Assembly (NCBI GenBank): GCA_012719115.1
Contig: JAAYAZ010000013.1
Location: 1 to 6,341 of the forward strand
Length of the DNA: 6,341 bases
Direction of reading: 5' to 3'
From: Dehalococcoidales bacterium
GTDB taxonomy: Bacteria > Chloroflexota > Dehalococcoidia > Dehalococcoidales > UBA5627
Part shown: one piece after another, positions 6,167 through 6,341 of the stretch
Layout: every line of letters starts with the position of its first letter
Position numbering within the stretch: the first letter of the stretch is position 1
Notes under the pieces: model-generated
Told to the model about the DNA's origin: nothing
What the model saw: the letters and a program-made list of their open reading frames with translations, nothing else
Databases searched by the model: none
Made by a program: the position numbers and the translations under genes

Positions 6167-6263
6167 AGGGTGGGATGTCGAAAAGAGAATGTATAAGTAT
6201 AATGGCTTCCCCTCGACCTTACTAACAGGGGGGGGTGATAAAAACAGTTTAGATGCATGAATC

Positions 6264-6341
6264 TCAATCAGAAAATATTTTTTCGAGGTCGCCTGTCCAA
6301 TATTCTTGATAACATGTTTCTAATCCGTGCTCTGCGGGTTC
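6264..6341 (-). CDS. C-terminal end of an upstream gene (25 codons)
   Basis: One minus-strand frame is open from the right edge to a TGA at 6266-6264. It would encode 25 residues ending in EYWTGDLEKIFSD, with a mixed acidic, aromatic and hydrophobic composition typical of a real protein tail. A competing frame open to about the same place is arginine-rich and less protein-like. The fragment is too short to identify, and no start is visible. The roughly 100 bases between this stop and the tRNA promoter hold no other gene and no convincing terminator. Confidence 0.45.
   Translation of the reverse strand, partial: EPAEHGLETCYQEYWTGDLEKIFSD

Noticed and set aside
6138..6203. Inverted 9-bp repeat AAGTATAAT at 6195-6203 and 6146-6138
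   Set aside because: One copy is simply the tRNA promoter's -10 region. The plus-strand copy lacks a matching -35 box and no gene follows it, so a divergent promoter is not supported.
1..6341. CRISPR array, insertion sequence or phage genes
   Set aside because: No regularly spaced repeats, transposase motifs, terminal inverted repeats or integrase-like proteins were seen on either strand.

Overview
This bacterial window (roughly 40% GC by eye) has every recognisable gene on the minus strand, so it reads right to left. Shine-Dalgarno sites, sigma-70-like promoters and a tRNA gene with an encoded CCA end all point to a bacterium rather than an archaeon. The order DUF4129 protein, DUF4350 protein, MoxR ATPase, membrane protein resembles loci known from Actinobacteria. 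The protein style would also fit a Chloroflexota/Dehalococcoidia-like organism, but that is only a guess.

Layout from the right: (1) 6264-6341 is probably the last 25 codons of a gene entering from outside. (2) 6138-6166 is a near-consensus promoter driving tRNA-Arg(UCG) at 6046-6121. (3) 5375-6013 is an unrecognised 212-residue protein, 32 nt behind the tRNA with no visible terminator between them, so the two may share a transcript. (4) 5194-5222 is a second strong promoter whose spacer holds a perfect 13-bp palindrome.

(5) That promoter precedes a tightly packed six-gene operon running off the left edge. The genes are a two-helix membrane protein with a V4R-like C-terminus (4440-5174), an 83-residue three-helix membrane protein (4192-4443), and a large secreted/membrane protein with three Ig-like domains and a cytoplasmic DUF4129 tail (2234-4195). 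Then come a DUF4350 membrane-anchored protein (1336-2232), a MoxR AAA+ ATPase (390-1343), and the multi-helix N-terminus of a membrane protein, probably the DUF58 partner of MoxR (1-378). Junctions are overlaps or gaps of 1-11 nt, so translation is probably coupled, and three of the six genes use GTG or TTG starts.

The operon probably encodes a membrane complex. A MoxR chaperone-type ATPase would act in the cytoplasm on the tails of DUF4129/DUF58-type partners, whose extracellular domains (Ig-like and DUF4350) do unknown work at the cell surface. The two leading genes are not standard parts of described MoxR loci as I know them and are candidate new components. The MoxR protein lacks the usual sensor-1 asparagine, and the DUF4350 protein carries an EF-hand-like calcium loop.
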